Shown piece after piece: positions 1-6,598 of a DNA stretch of 33,324 nt. The position numbers and the translations under genes were made by a program. Source of the DNA: a virus. The notes beneath the pieces were generated by a model that had not been told where the DNA came from, made no database searches, and was given only the letters and a program-made list of their open reading frames with translations. The stretch is from positions 1-33,324 of IMG/VR virus record IMGVR_UViG_3300028837_002155; one strand, 5' to 3'. Position 1 is the first letter of the stretch. Each line of letters starts with the position of its first letter.

Positions 1-40
1 AAAGCACTGAACTATGCATTCATAACCAGTCCCATTCAAC

Positions 41-84
41 ATCATCGCGACCCGCGAATCAGTTGATTCACGAGTCGCGATGAT
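41..84 (-). other. Long 3' RNA hairpin (21-bp stem)
   Basis: Positions 41-61 and 64-84 form an inverted repeat with a 2-base centre. Read as plus-strand RNA there are two C-A mismatches. Read as minus-strand RNA the same positions are G-U wobbles, so all 21 pairs form. This agrees with the minus-strand direction of the genes to its right. It lies just after the stop codon of the last small gene (108). No U-tract follows, so it is not a classic intrinsic terminator. It could be an mRNA-stabilising structure, an RNase III site or a binding palindrome. Confidence 0.7.
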
Positions 85-107
85 CCAGGTTCTCCAAATA
101 GGAGTCA

Positions 108-239
108 TCAGGGTGCTTCACAGTAAAAAGGCAAGTTATTGTCACGGGCGAACGCCACAAGTTCCGCTTTTCTGTATTTTCCGATCTTCCAAAAATGGAG
201 CATCAACTCATTGATTTGTTGAATAACCAAATTATTCAT
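108..239 (-). CDS. Small hypothetical protein, SAP-like (43 aa)
   Basis: A 43-codon frame starts with ATG at 239 and overlaps the stop of the preceding gene as TGATG, which implies translational coupling. The protein is basic in its second half. The run from about residue 20 (GKYRKAELVAFARDNNL) resembles the helix-turn-helix core of SAP or Rho_N nucleic-acid-binding motifs. This is a weak match by eye only. The stop is followed by a small CTCC/GGAG hairpin and then by the 21-bp hairpin at 41-84, so it is probably the last gene of this transcript segment. Confidence 0.6.
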   Translation of the reverse strand: MNNLVIQQINELMLHFWKIGKYRKAELVAFARDNNLPFYCEAP

Positions 240-655
240 CAGAATTGCACCGGGTTCTCAGGATCGTGGGGCTTCCAGCGTAGCACGGTGCCATTGCCGG
301 GGAACGGGATACAATGAACCTTACCATCGCGATCAAGGACTCGATGCATTGTACCGCCGGGACAAGTGAATAGAGTCACTGGATCAAAAATCCGGTATGG
401 TTCATCACGACCGGGAATATCGTACACACGGTACACTTCATCAGTCAAATCACCTTCCTTGAGTTCAGAATCAGGTGCATTCGGTTCAACAAAAACTTCC
501 TTAAGCGCTTCGTTCCAAGCTTGTTGCTGTTCAAGCTCGTTAATCTTATCAATGATTCTAATTAAAGCATCCATATCGCACGGGACTGCTTTTTTCATCA
601 TTTTCTCAAACAATTTCTCGGCTGCTACTCTTAAAAGAGCAATTTCTTTTTTCAT
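239..655 (-). CDS. Hypothetical protein (138 aa)
   Basis: Function not recognised. Residues 1-50 are Lys/Glu-rich and predicted helical (MKKEIALLRVAAEKLFEKMM, then a DKINELEQQQAW stretch) and may form a short coiled coil. The C-terminal half has a turn-rich beta character (GRDEPYRIFDPVTLFTCPGG and GNGTVLRWKPHDPENP). The start is supported by GAGG seven bases upstream of ATG 655. The start overlaps the stop of the upstream gene as ATGA. It belongs to the run of small minus-strand genes downstream of the DNA polymerase. Confidence 0.75.
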   Translation of the reverse strand: MKKEIALLRVAAEKLFEKMMKKAVPCDMDALIRIIDKINELEQQQAWNEALKEVFVEPNAPDSELKEGDLTDEVYRVYDIPGRDEPYRIFDPVTLFTCPGGTMHRVLDRDGKVHCIPFPGNGTVLRWKPHDPENPVQF

Positions 656-1140
656 GATTTCACCTCATAAAGAATACCGTCAATAATAGCCCACTCAATG
701 GTTCGCGGATCAATGAGTCTTAGACCATTTTTCTCCATATCGGTGAATCTCAAACGACCATGTTCATCAAAACTGCCTACATGACGACCTTTCATGACTC
801 GGACTTCACCGGCTAAAGTGTCCTTGATTGCTTTCTTGAGTTCAGTGTGCGAATTGGCGTCAAGCGCCGCATTGGTAACCTTTTCCGGATCAACCTTCTT
901 TCGGAACTGAATTGTCATTGCAATTCGCGGAAAGTCAAGAATCTTCTTAATCAGATTGGACCGTGAAATTGGTTCTTCACTGATAACATCATCGGCGACC
1001 GTGAACTCCTTGTCAAAGATTTCACGATCAACTGTCCATTTCAAACCATTCTCATTTTGAACTATAACAGTAAGTTTGTCAACATTGATAACCTTGCCAA
1101 AAGAATTACGCGACCAGAAAGAGCCAGGTTTGATACTCAT
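652..1140 (-). CDS. Hypothetical protein (162 aa)
   Basis: Function not recognised. It is a mixed charged soluble protein without membrane segments. The last 35 residues carry the pattern GRLRF....DPRTIEWAIIDGILY, which recurs as GRLCV....DPRTVNYAIIND in the short frame immediately upstream (1137-1289), so the two are paralogous. AAGGA lies six bases before ATG 1140. Its start overlaps the stop of that upstream frame (TTATGA) and its stop overlaps the next start. Confidence 0.75.
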   Translation of the reverse strand: MSIKPGSFWSRNSFGKVINVDKLTVIVQNENGLKWTVDREIFDKEFTVADDVISEEPISRSNLIKKILDFPRIAMTIQFRKKVDPEKVTNAALDANSHTELKKAIKDTLAGEVRVMKGRHVGSFDEHGRLRFTDMEKNGLRLIDPRTIEWAIIDGILYEVKS

Positions 1141-1289
1141 AATGGGTCCTTAGGTTTGATTTTGACATCATTGATAATCGCATAATTCACAGTACGCGGG
1201 TCGAGGTATTCCGGTGATTGTGCATCAATATTGAAAACACACAAACGTCCGTCAACAGAAAACTTAACACCACCACAACAAGCAAACAA
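1137..1289 (-). CDS. Short paralog or fragment of the 652-1140 protein (50 aa)
   Basis: The frame from a possible TTG start at 1289 to a TGA at 1137 encodes GGVKFSVDGRLCVFNIDAQS followed by a DPRTVNYAIIND segment. This parallels the C-terminus of the next gene. There is no ATG or GTG start and no clear Shine-Dalgarno sequence, and a stop lies just upstream. It may be a truncated duplicate whose N-terminal part has been lost. The codons look protein-coding, and the overlap with the next ATG is the usual pattern here. The stretch 1290-1346 shows no gene. Confidence 0.5.
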   Translation of the reverse strand: MFACCGGVKFSVDGRLCVFNIDAQSPEYLDPRTVNYAIINDVKIKPKDPL

Positions 1290-1346
1290 ACATTACGGCT
1301 TCACAAACGAAACCAACTATAAGCCTGTCTCGATATTCTTGTTCAA

Positions 1347-1466
1347 TTAAAAAGTACTACGCTTTGGAAACTGAATAGGGAGACCTTCTGCATTGTAACT
1401 AATTTCAAATATCTGATCTTCAGGAACAGAGAGGATGGCCTCAAATAATTCACGTCTAGTAGTCAT
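1347..1466 (-). CDS. Small hypothetical protein (39 aa)
   Basis: A 39-residue frame begins MTTRRELFEAILSVPEDQIF. The start at 1466 is chosen because AAGGA lies five bases upstream. A longer frame extending to 1547 would overlap the upstream gene deeply. It overlaps the 3' end of the 86-aa gene by 11 bases. It is acidic in the middle and unrecognised. Confidence 0.5.
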   Translation of the reverse strand: MTTRRELFEAILSVPEDQIFEISYNAEGLPIQFPKRSTF

Positions 1467-1716
1467 TCGATTCCTTAGTAATCGTTCTCTTGAGTTCAGT
1501 CTCAGCAATTGAAAGTGCCAATAAGCGAATTGCTTGTCGTACTTCATTCAAATCAAATATTTCAATTTTCTCCAGAATCTCACGAGCACGTTGTTGATAA
1601 TATCTGGGATCACCAATAGCGGCAATAGCCATCATAGGTCCAGGACTACCTGGCTTAAAGGCGCAACTCAACAACACTCTCTTGATCGCAACAAACGTCA
1701 GCTTCTTCTTTGGCAT
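1456..1716 (-). CDS. Hypothetical protein (86 aa)
   Basis: Unrecognised. ATG 1716 is chosen over the longer frame to 1827 because GGGAG lies seven bases upstream and the residues before it look like an out-of-frame shadow. The protein runs MPKKKLTFVAIKRVLLSCAF, then a Gly/Pro/Met segment and a helical C-terminal half (REILEKIEIFDLNEVRQAIRL). It overlaps the 3' end of the preceding gene by 62 bases, which is long even for this compact genome. A palindromic site at 1491-1504 lies inside it. Confidence 0.6.
   Translation of the reverse strand: MPKKKLTFVAIKRVLLSCAFKPGSPGPMMAIAAIGDPRYYQQRAREILEKIEIFDLNEVRQAIRLLALSIAETELKRTITKESNDY
1491..1504. promoter_or_regulatory. Palindromic site TGAG-TTCAGT-CTCA
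   Basis: Exact TGAG-N6-CTCA match, inside the 86-aa gene. It has the same centre as the copy at 9170. Confidence 0.6.
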
Positions 1717-2068
1717 CAATAGTCTCCCGATTTGGCCCAAACATTCTAGGTCGTTTCTGCCGCCAACGTTTGAGCAGATTCTTGGACGCTTCCTGCAATA
1801 ATTCTTGCTCCTGTAAGCCTTCAACACCTATCGCATCATAATGTTCCCATGTTTCCTCTGAACGCATTGCTCGAATCGACGACCAGTAATCCATTTCTTT
1901 ACTGAGTATGAAATCATGAAGCCAATCAAAAGCTTTTATATAATGATTGACTTTGTACTTTAATCCTTTCGCGACGTTGATTTGCTGCTTAGGAATACCT
2001 GCAATACGAAGAATCCTAACATAAGATTCCAATAATTTCTCAACGTCTTTCCTGGATTGCTTTGTCAT
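1655..2068 (-). CDS. Hypothetical protein (137 aa)
   Basis: A mostly helical, charged protein (MTKQSRKDVEKLLESYVRIL, then FDWLHDFILSKEMDYWSSIR) with a basic patch LLKRWRQKRPRMFGPNRE. No family is recognised. AAGG lies five bases before ATG 2068. It overlaps the upstream Rho_N-like gene by 29 bases. The basic patch would fit nucleic-acid contact, but that is inference. Confidence 0.7.
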   Translation of the reverse strand: MTKQSRKDVEKLLESYVRILRIAGIPKQQINVAKGLKYKVNHYIKAFDWLHDFILSKEMDYWSSIRAMRSEETWEHYDAIGVEGLQEQELLQEASKNLLKRWRQKRPRMFGPNRETIDAKEEADVCCDQESVVELRL

Positions 2069-2360
2069 TGATACCTTTCTTGCGTAATTCCCTACGAAGA
2101 TCGAACTTGGTCATACGACTATAGTTTTTAATTTTGTAATAACGTGATAAGTTAATCAGCTCACGTTTTGATAAATTCTTCAAATTAGTTTTTTCAAACC
2201 ATTCGCGAACAGACTCGATATCAATCTTATGAATAAATGTAATAAGCTCATTTCGTTTATCATGAGATGTACAATTCCAAACAGATGCAAATTCAGGATT
2301 CTGAATCAGGCGATTTATCGCCCTCAGATCCAGAGTTTTTCTGCGCATCTCCACTTGCAT
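2040..2360 (-). CDS. Rho_N/SAP-like small protein (106 aa)
   Basis: The C-terminal 45 residues (LKNLSKRELINLSRYYKI, then SRMTKFDLRRELRKKGI) follow the L..L....L..LA...GI..YS...K.ELI..L pattern of Rho N-terminal or SAP-type nucleic-acid-binding motifs. The rest is unrecognised. The start is uncertain: ATG at 2360 (MQVEMRRK) is taken, with 2348 and 2378 as alternatives. All three overlap the 3' end of the upstream gene. Its role is likely nucleic-acid binding, inferred from the motif only. Confidence 0.6.
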   Translation of the reverse strand: MQVEMRRKTLDLRAINRLIQNPEFASVWNCTSHDKRNELITFIHKIDIESVREWFEKTNLKNLSKRELINLSRYYKIKNYSRMTKFDLRRELRKKGINDKAIQERR

Positions 2361-2556
2361 TGCGGCCGGACTGTTCATTGGCTTCACGTGTTTGAGCCTC
2401 CAGTTTTTGAGCATGTGCTGTGAAGAAATCGCAGAGGTTCATATAGAGTCGTCCATCAGCTGGTCCTAAGTCTTCAGCCATGGATTTGTCTACTAACCCC
2501 TGCAATAACTCCGATAAAGAGTTCACATGACTCAAATATGCGTCTATATCGCTCAT
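2293..2556 (-). CDS. Hypothetical protein with polar tail (87 aa)
   Basis: Begins MSDIDAYLSHVNSLSELLQG. ATG 2556 overlaps the stop of the HNH-AP2 gene as ATGA, so the longer in-frame extension is rejected. Residues 1-60 are helical. The last 30 or so are a low-complexity Asn/Ser/Gly/Asp/Glu tail (SGRNASGDAQKNSGSEGDKS). No family is recognised. Confidence 0.7.
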   Translation of the reverse strand: MSDIDAYLSHVNSLSELLQGLVDKSMAEDLGPADGRLYMNLCDFFTAHAQKLEAQTREANEQSGRNASGDAQKNSGSEGDKSPDSES

Positions 2557-3044
2557 TTTCCTAATTCCTCTGGGAAATTCAATCTTGAATAATCTTTCCA
2601 TAAAGACCAAGCAGCTGCGTCATAAACTAAAGCCGCTTCTTTTGCTGTATTATACAGTCCGAGATGTGATTTTGTTCCTTGATAACAAATTTGTGCTCGC
2701 CATTTTTGATTCTTTTGTTCCCAAGAAACACCTTTATATCCAGAAATGTTATTACTGTTGGGACCACGATTGGCTTGATTTTGGGAATTTGTTGCAATTC
2801 TTATATTTGAATGTTGATTATTATGGCCATTACCATCAATGTGATCGATTTGACCTTTGAAACCAGGATTATACTTTTCCATAATGACGCGATGCATTTT
2901 AATATGTTTTCCATTAATTTTACTCTGGGCGTAAACAGTATTTCCCTTAGGGTGAGCCTGCCAGGAACATAAATTGAGTAGAAACTCAAAATCCTCGTCA
3001 TCAACAAGAGCTTCATATCCTTGAGTAAGTGGAATAATTTTCAT
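2553..3044 (-). CDS. HNH homing endonuclease with AP2 domain
   Basis: A 163-aa free-standing endonuclease. The HNH_3-type core has H51, the I-D-H-I-D-G-N-G segment at 67-73 and N80. An AP2-like DNA-binding domain covers about residues 100-157 (ISGYKGVSWEQKNQKWRAQI, then YNTAKEAALVYDAAA). This architecture is established for phage and plastid mobile endonucleases, which nick DNA and promote spread of their own gene. It sits immediately after the DNA polymerase (TAATG overlap) with no intron signs visible. All expected catalytic residues are present, so it is probably active. Confidence 0.9.
   Translation of the reverse strand: MKIIPLTQGYEALVDDEDFEFLLNLCSWQAHPKGNTVYAQSKINGKHIKMHRVIMEKYNPGFKGQIDHIDGNGHNNQHSNIRIATNSQNQANRGPNSNNISGYKGVSWEQKNQKWRAQICYQGTKSHLGLYNTAKEAALVYDAAAWSLWKDYSRLNFPEELGK
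2975..2988. promoter_or_regulatory. Palindromic site TGAG-TAGAAA-CTCA
   Basis: Exact match, extended to TTGAG/CTCAA at 2974-2989. It lies inside the HNH-AP2 gene near its start. Confidence 0.55.
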
Positions 3045-5389
3045 TATTTTTCACTCCAATTCTTCATTTTAGTCGACCAGTCTATTGATATTAAAGGAAT
3101 AATTGAACGATATGTTTCAACTTTCTCCTTCACAACTCTTGTAATATCATCACTAATTTTAGGAATGCAGGTAACTAAAATCTCATCGTGAACATTCATC
3201 GGAGCCACAAACCATTCATGTACTCCCGACGGCTGTAAATTCCAAATAACACATTCAACAGCTTTTGTAATGCCGGCACCCGTTGATTGGATAACGTGAT
3301 TAGCTGCGGCGCGCATGTTGTTTCCTTGAAGACCAAAAGCGGCCCCAAACAAAGCGCTACGAACTGCTCCACAAGCAGTTTGTTCACGATCGCGCCGCAC
3401 AACCTTAAGTCGTATTTTAGTCCATTCCCCCGGTGGATTTTCGGCAAGTTGAAAAAGAGCTTTGCAAATTTGATTCTCAAGAGTAAAATATCGTCGAAAT
3501 CCAAGCAATGATTCAATGTATTCTTGAGGTTCATGCCATTCAACTTTGCTTCCGATACCGCCGGGTTGCCTCATCGAGCAAAACTTCTCAATGATCTGTT
3601 CCCGAGCTTTAGCAACTCCAGGATACCGTTTATAGAATCTATCAAACGTATTTTGGGCAACCTCTTCCGAAACACTAAGCCGTTTAACCAGAGTATTAGC
3701 GTCACCACCGTAATTAAGACCGAACACACCGCGTTTACCATCTAGATAATAGTCTCTACCGGTTTTAACACCTTTCGAAGCCATAATTGATTCGTATGTC
3801 TGATCCGGAAAAAGAGCCTCAGCAAGTAAAGCATGAATCTTTTTACCGCTTTTGAGATCATTTTCAAGACCTTTATCTTTGTAGACAGCTGCTGAGATAC
3901 ACACCTCGAACGATTCAAAGTCACCGCCGTCTAATTGAGTTCCAGGATCTTGAAGCGTGAAACAAGACCTCACAAACTTGGTGTTGATGACACCTTGTGC
4001 ATTAAGTCCATCAGCGCCAGACATTCTGGTTGATAAGGTTCCGATAACCTTGAATGACGCATGAAATCTTCTAGCTTTGAGAAGCTTGTCGTAAGTTTCA
4101 ACTTCTTTGCCTGCGGACCGGGCATCACGAACATCACGTGCCCGGAGGGCAGCAGGATGCGGGTTATTTTCGTCATCTTCCCACCCATTAAGCCATTGAA
4201 TTATGAGTCCATCTTCACAACGATCGCATTTACCATCAGGACACTCACACTTAGTCTCATCTTTTGGACCGGTAAGCTTCTGGAGAACCTCATCCCCGGT
4301 CCCATCAGCCTCAATAACAAGAAACTCTTCCTCGTCCATAACCTGACGAAGCCATCGCTTCACTGCTGAAGGGGCTGTCGGGGCTCCTGCAGCCCGCACC
4401 AAAGCATCTTTACGTTGTATCGCAATCTTATCCAAATTAACCGGAAAACCGTGCCACCGAACAGCACCAACCATACAGGCAAGGACACTATCGTCGTCAC
4501 CAGAAATAGAATCAACAAACTTAGGATGATGATGCAAGTCCCTAGTGTATACAACATCATTTTTTGCATATTTCTGAGCCCTTTTATTATAATACCAATG
4601 ATCAATATGACGCTGAATTACTTCAGGCCACGTCCAATTCCATTTTCCAGGCTTACCCCAAGCTAATGCAAATGGGGCATAACCGCCTTTCTTTTTTGGA
4701 CCTTCATATGGTCTGAATCTTGAGTCCACTTCAACATCGGTGAATCTGTCGATAAGTTCCGGTTTGACTCCAAGAAGATGTTCAGCCAATGATTTGAGCG
4801 ACGCATCGGGTTTGAACTTGAGTACAACATCACGGAAGTCTGAGTGAACGACACCATCCTTATCTTTAGACTCTGTAATATTCCATTGTGGTGCGTGTTT
4901 ATTCTTTCTATCATTGAAGTAGATTCCGTCAAGTTGAACACGATTCGCAAGTTCCGAGCGGAGACGATCTACCATAATCGCCGGTACTTTTTTGATTCTA
5001 ATATCTTTACGAGCCATGAGACATTGGTAAGGGCCTTTTCGACTATAAAGCATCAAATCCAAAGCGTTTTTTGGCTTTAAACAAATGTTCGTGAAACGTG
5101 CCTTCTCTTCCAGAATCGCTAATTCATCAATATGGTCCTCTGGAATTGCATTGTGATCCGGAAACAATTTGAATGTCGTGTATATTTTGCAAAGATGAAA
5201 ATGGTCAAAAGCAAGGTGGAAACCCACAACCGTATGCTCCATCATCCACTCAATGAGACTTAGAGTCTTGTGAATCGGTTCTTTCCACGGGTGAAAAAGT
5301 ATAACTGGACCATCATCTACTGCATACTGAATTAGTACACACATGCCATGGAAGCCACAACACTCAGTATCGTAATGAAGGAATTTCAT
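3044..5389 (-). CDS. Family A DNA polymerase with 3'-5' exonuclease
   Basis: 781 aa, the replicative polymerase of the phage. The N-terminal proofreading domain has DEDD residues: D7/E9 in DTE, D62 in FHLAFD, and Y274-A-K-N-D278. Polymerase motifs are A (D490-F-E-S-F-E495), B (K552-R-G-V-F556-G-L-N-Y560-G) and C (H734-D735-E736). Phe at the 556 position corresponds to F762 of E. coli Pol I, which disfavours dideoxynucleotides. There is no 5'-3' exonuclease domain. An unusual Cys cluster (C381, C383, C388, C391) between exonuclease and polymerase domains could bind zinc. The start overlaps the previous stop (ATGA). Confidence 0.95.
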   Translation of the reverse strand: MKFLHYDTECCGFHGMCVLIQYAVDDGPVILFHPWKEPIHKTLSLIEWMMEHTVVGFHLAFDHFHLCKIYTTFKLFPDHNAIPEDHIDELAILEEKARFTNICLKPKNALDLMLYSRKGPYQCLMARKDIRIKKVPAIMVDRLRSELANRVQLDGIYFNDRKNKHAPQWNITESKDKDGVVHSDFRDVVLKFKPDASLKSLAEHLLGVKPELIDRFTDVEVDSRFRPYEGPKKKGGYAPFALAWGKPGKWNWTWPEVIQRHIDHWYYNKRAQKYAKNDVVYTRDLHHHPKFVDSISGDDDSVLACMVGAVRWHGFPVNLDKIAIQRKDALVRAAGAPTAPSAVKRWLRQVMDEEEFLVIEADGTGDEVLQKLTGPKDETKCECPDGKCDRCEDGLIIQWLNGWEDDENNPHPAALRARDVRDARSAGKEVETYDKLLKARRFHASFKVIGTLSTRMSGADGLNAQGVINTKFVRSCFTLQDPGTQLDGGDFESFEVCISAAVYKDKGLENDLKSGKKIHALLAEALFPDQTYESIMASKGVKTGRDYYLDGKRGVFGLNYGGDANTLVKRLSVSEEVAQNTFDRFYKRYPGVAKAREQIIEKFCSMRQPGGIGSKVEWHEPQEYIESLLGFRRYFTLENQICKALFQLAENPPGEWTKIRLKVVRRDREQTACGAVRSALFGAAFGLQGNNMRAAANHVIQSTGAGITKAVECVIWNLQPSGVHEWFVAPMNVHDEILVTCIPKISDDITRVVKEKVETYRSIIPLISIDWSTKMKNWSEK

Positions 5390-5601
5390 TTGATTTTTAA
5401 CAAAAGTTTATGTTTTGAAATTTCTTCACCGGTTACATCGTAAAGCATTAAAATTCCTTCTTCATAGTTTATACAAATTGATGAGACAAAATCATCGATT
5501 TTGAAGTCTCCAATCGGAACTTTGAGTTTGCAATCATAAAATATAATTGTATTATTTGTTAATTCATCGTATTGTACCCAATCAAATAATTGTTTTTCCA
5601 T
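5386..5601 (-). CDS. Small hypothetical protein (71 aa)
   Basis: A beta-rich protein beginning MEKQLFDWVQYDELTNNTII, with alternating hydrophobic strands and a basic C-terminus (KHKLLLKIK). It is unrecognised. The start at 5601 directly follows the preceding stop, and its stop overlaps the polymerase start by 4 bases, so expression is probably coupled to the polymerase. Confidence 0.7.
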   Translation of the reverse strand: MEKQLFDWVQYDELTNNTIIFYDCKLKVPIGDFKIDDFVSSICINYEEGILMLYDVTGEEISKHKLLLKIK

Positions 5602-5859
5602 TTAATTCACACCGCTAGAGGCTTGACTCGAAGTGTTCCTTCCCAATGCAGAACACAATTGATTATACAAATCCCCAGAATATTTTCCAGTAGCCAATCC
5701 TGCCCAATCTACATTTTCAGTATTATCGAGAACTTGAACCTGAAGCAAATGTCTTTGTGTATACCCTTTCGAGTACAGAAGAATTCCCAAATTATCTTCA
5801 TTCATCCAATTTGAGCCGAGATCCTCGTTCCACGTCAGCTCCACTGTCATTGATGGCAT
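5602..5859 (-). CDS. Small hypothetical protein (85 aa)
   Basis: Begins MPSMTVELTWNEDLGSNWMN. GAGG six bases before ATG 5859 supports this start, although it lies 62 bases inside the upstream gene. It is a soluble acidic protein with no recognised motif. It belongs to the small-gene cluster just upstream of the polymerase. Confidence 0.65.
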   Translation of the reverse strand: MPSMTVELTWNEDLGSNWMNEDNLGILLYSKGYTQRHLLQVQVLDNTENVDWAGLATGKYSGDLYNQLCSALGRNTSSQASSGVN

Positions 5860-6040
5860 AAGTATCCTCGAACCTTTCTATGTGAACCATGAATTGACAG
5901 GCATCACAAACTAGATAATGTTTCCAGGATGAACATTCATCAAACAAATGAATCCCGCGACAACAAAAATAATGTCTCCAGAATCGCAGTATCAGACCAT
6001 AGCTTAAAAACCAAGAATACGTAATTCCATAATAATTCAT
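5798..6040 (-). CDS. Small Cys-rich hypothetical protein (80 aa)
   Basis: The start ATG 6040 is preceded by TTGAGG nine bases upstream, the same initiation layout as the phosphoesterase gene at 9377. Residues 2-24 are aromatic and hydrophobic (YGITYSWFLSYGLILRFW) and could be a membrane helix or a buried core. They are followed by CC, C, and CDAC cysteines with His residues that could chelate metal. The upstream sequence TTGAGGTTAAAATCA is a one-mismatch version of the TGAG-N6-CTCA palindrome. No family is recognised. Confidence 0.55.
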   Translation of the reverse strand: MNYYGITYSWFLSYGLILRFWRHYFCCRGIHLFDECSSWKHYLVCDACQFMVHIERFEDTYAINDSGADVERGSRLKLDE

Positions 6041-6067
6041 TGATTTTAACCTCAAAAATGTGAACTA

Positions 6068-6133
6068 AGGATGACGAGAATCGAACCGCATTACGGATTT
6101 CCGCCCGGTGCCCTACCGTCAGATGACATCCCA
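6068..6133 (-). other. Degenerate tRNA-like sequence
   Basis: Read on the minus strand, GGATG near the 5' end pairs with CATCC at the 3' end, and a GGTTCGATTC T-loop-like motif is present. However, the T-stem does not pair beyond about two base pairs. No anticodon loop with U33 and a good stem can be drawn. It is likely a decayed tRNA or tRNA-derived spacer rather than a working gene. Confidence 0.45.
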
Positions 6134-6148
6134 CTCACTTTGGCCAAG

Positions 6149-6221
6149 AGCCAAGGGTCAGAATCGAACTGACGACAAATTGATTACAAATCAATCGCTC
6201 TACCAACTGAGCTACCTTGGC
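6149..6221 (-). tRNA. tRNA-Thr (UGU)
   Basis: A full 73-nt cloverleaf on the minus strand. The acceptor GCCAAGG pairs with CCTTGGC. The D-arm is GCTC/GAGC, and the anticodon stem ATTGA/TCAAT carries loop TTTGTAA with anticodon TGT at 6188-6186. The T-arm is GTCAG-TTCGATT-CTGAC. No CCA is encoded and the discriminator base is U. All stems are perfectly paired. It probably supplements translation of ACA codons. Confidence 0.95.
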
Positions 6222-6224
6222 AAA

Positions 6225-6288
6225 TGGCTACGATGACTTTCCGAGACTGATGCGGTGGCCTGCCAATGCTCAGCGTCCATCCGCAGCC
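6225..6288 (-). other. Structured spacer with 7-bp closing stem
   Basis: On the minus strand GGCTGCG (6288-6282) pairs with CGTAGCC (6232-6226), with one G-U, as an acceptor-like stem ending three bases before tRNA-Thr. An alternative internal hairpin pairs 6251-6258 with 6277-6285 (one bulge). The length is 64 nt and no T-loop or anticodon arm is evident. It is possibly a decayed tRNA or a processing structure. Confidence 0.35.
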
Positions 6289-6301
6289 AAAATTACCCTT
6301 G

Positions 6302-6378
6302 GCCTGACTACACCAGGCTGCACTTCTACGCTAACCTTGCATGTTTTGATCTGACTACACCAGATCGCACTTCTATGC
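6302..6378 (-). repeat. Two tandem tRNA-half-like hairpin units (47-nt period)
   Basis: Units at 6348-6378 and 6302-6331 each contain, on the minus strand, a small GCRT-AGAA-GTGC hairpin followed by a stem-loop with an identical 7-nt loop GTGTAGT. The loop stems are GATCTG/CAGATC and GCCTG/CAGGC. Two base pairs differ by compensatory changes, which argues for selected RNA structure. The pair resembles a D-arm plus anticodon arm (loop U33, then GUA) without acceptor or T-arm. The function is unknown. Confidence 0.6.
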
Positions 6379-6442
6379 TGACCGGGATGCTTTGGCACTC
6401 CGACCTACTGGCAAAACAATACAAAGCTTACTGGCAAGGGAA

Positions 6443-6515
6443 TAGGGCGTAGGGGATTTGAACCCACTGATACGAGATTGAAGGTCTCGTGTGCTAACCA
6501 CTACACTAACGCCCC
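6443..6515 (-). tRNA. tRNA-Glu (UUC)
   Basis: A 73-nt minus-strand cloverleaf. The acceptor GGGGCGT pairs with ACGCCCT (terminal G-U). The D-arm region is TAGTGTAGTGGTTAGCAC. The anticodon stem CGAGA/TCTCG has loop CCTTCAA and anticodon TTC at 6482-6480. The T-arm GTGGG-TTCAAAT-CCCCT has one mismatch. The discriminator is A and no CCA is encoded. It would read GAA and GAG codons. Confidence 0.9.
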
Positions 6516-6520
6516 AAAAG

Positions 6521-6584
6521 TACGGGCGACGAGGTTCGAATTCGTATTATCTTCTATCGATGAAGATGACTTACCATAACCGCA
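6521..6584 (-). other. Degenerate tRNA-like sequence (CGA anticodon loop)
   Basis: On the minus strand an anticodon arm TCTTC-ATCGATA-GAAGA (6566-6550) has U33 and a CGA triplet. It is followed by a 4-nt variable region and a T-arm-like ACGAATTCGAACCTCGT. The acceptor pairing is imperfect and the D-arm region is only about 11 nt, too short for a D-stem. It is likely a decayed or truncated tRNA. It lies between tRNA-Glu and the stop of ParB-like protein 1. Confidence 0.4.
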
Positions 6585-6598
6585 GTACGCGGCCTTGC

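Noticed and set aside
5940-6134. 64-codon minus-strand frame
   Set aside because: It overlaps the tRNA-like sequence and the 80-aa gene in another frame, and the residues look non-coding.
6255-6452. 65-codon plus-strand frame
   Set aside because: It runs across the structured tRNA-like region, has no Shine-Dalgarno sequence and is antisense to all neighbours.
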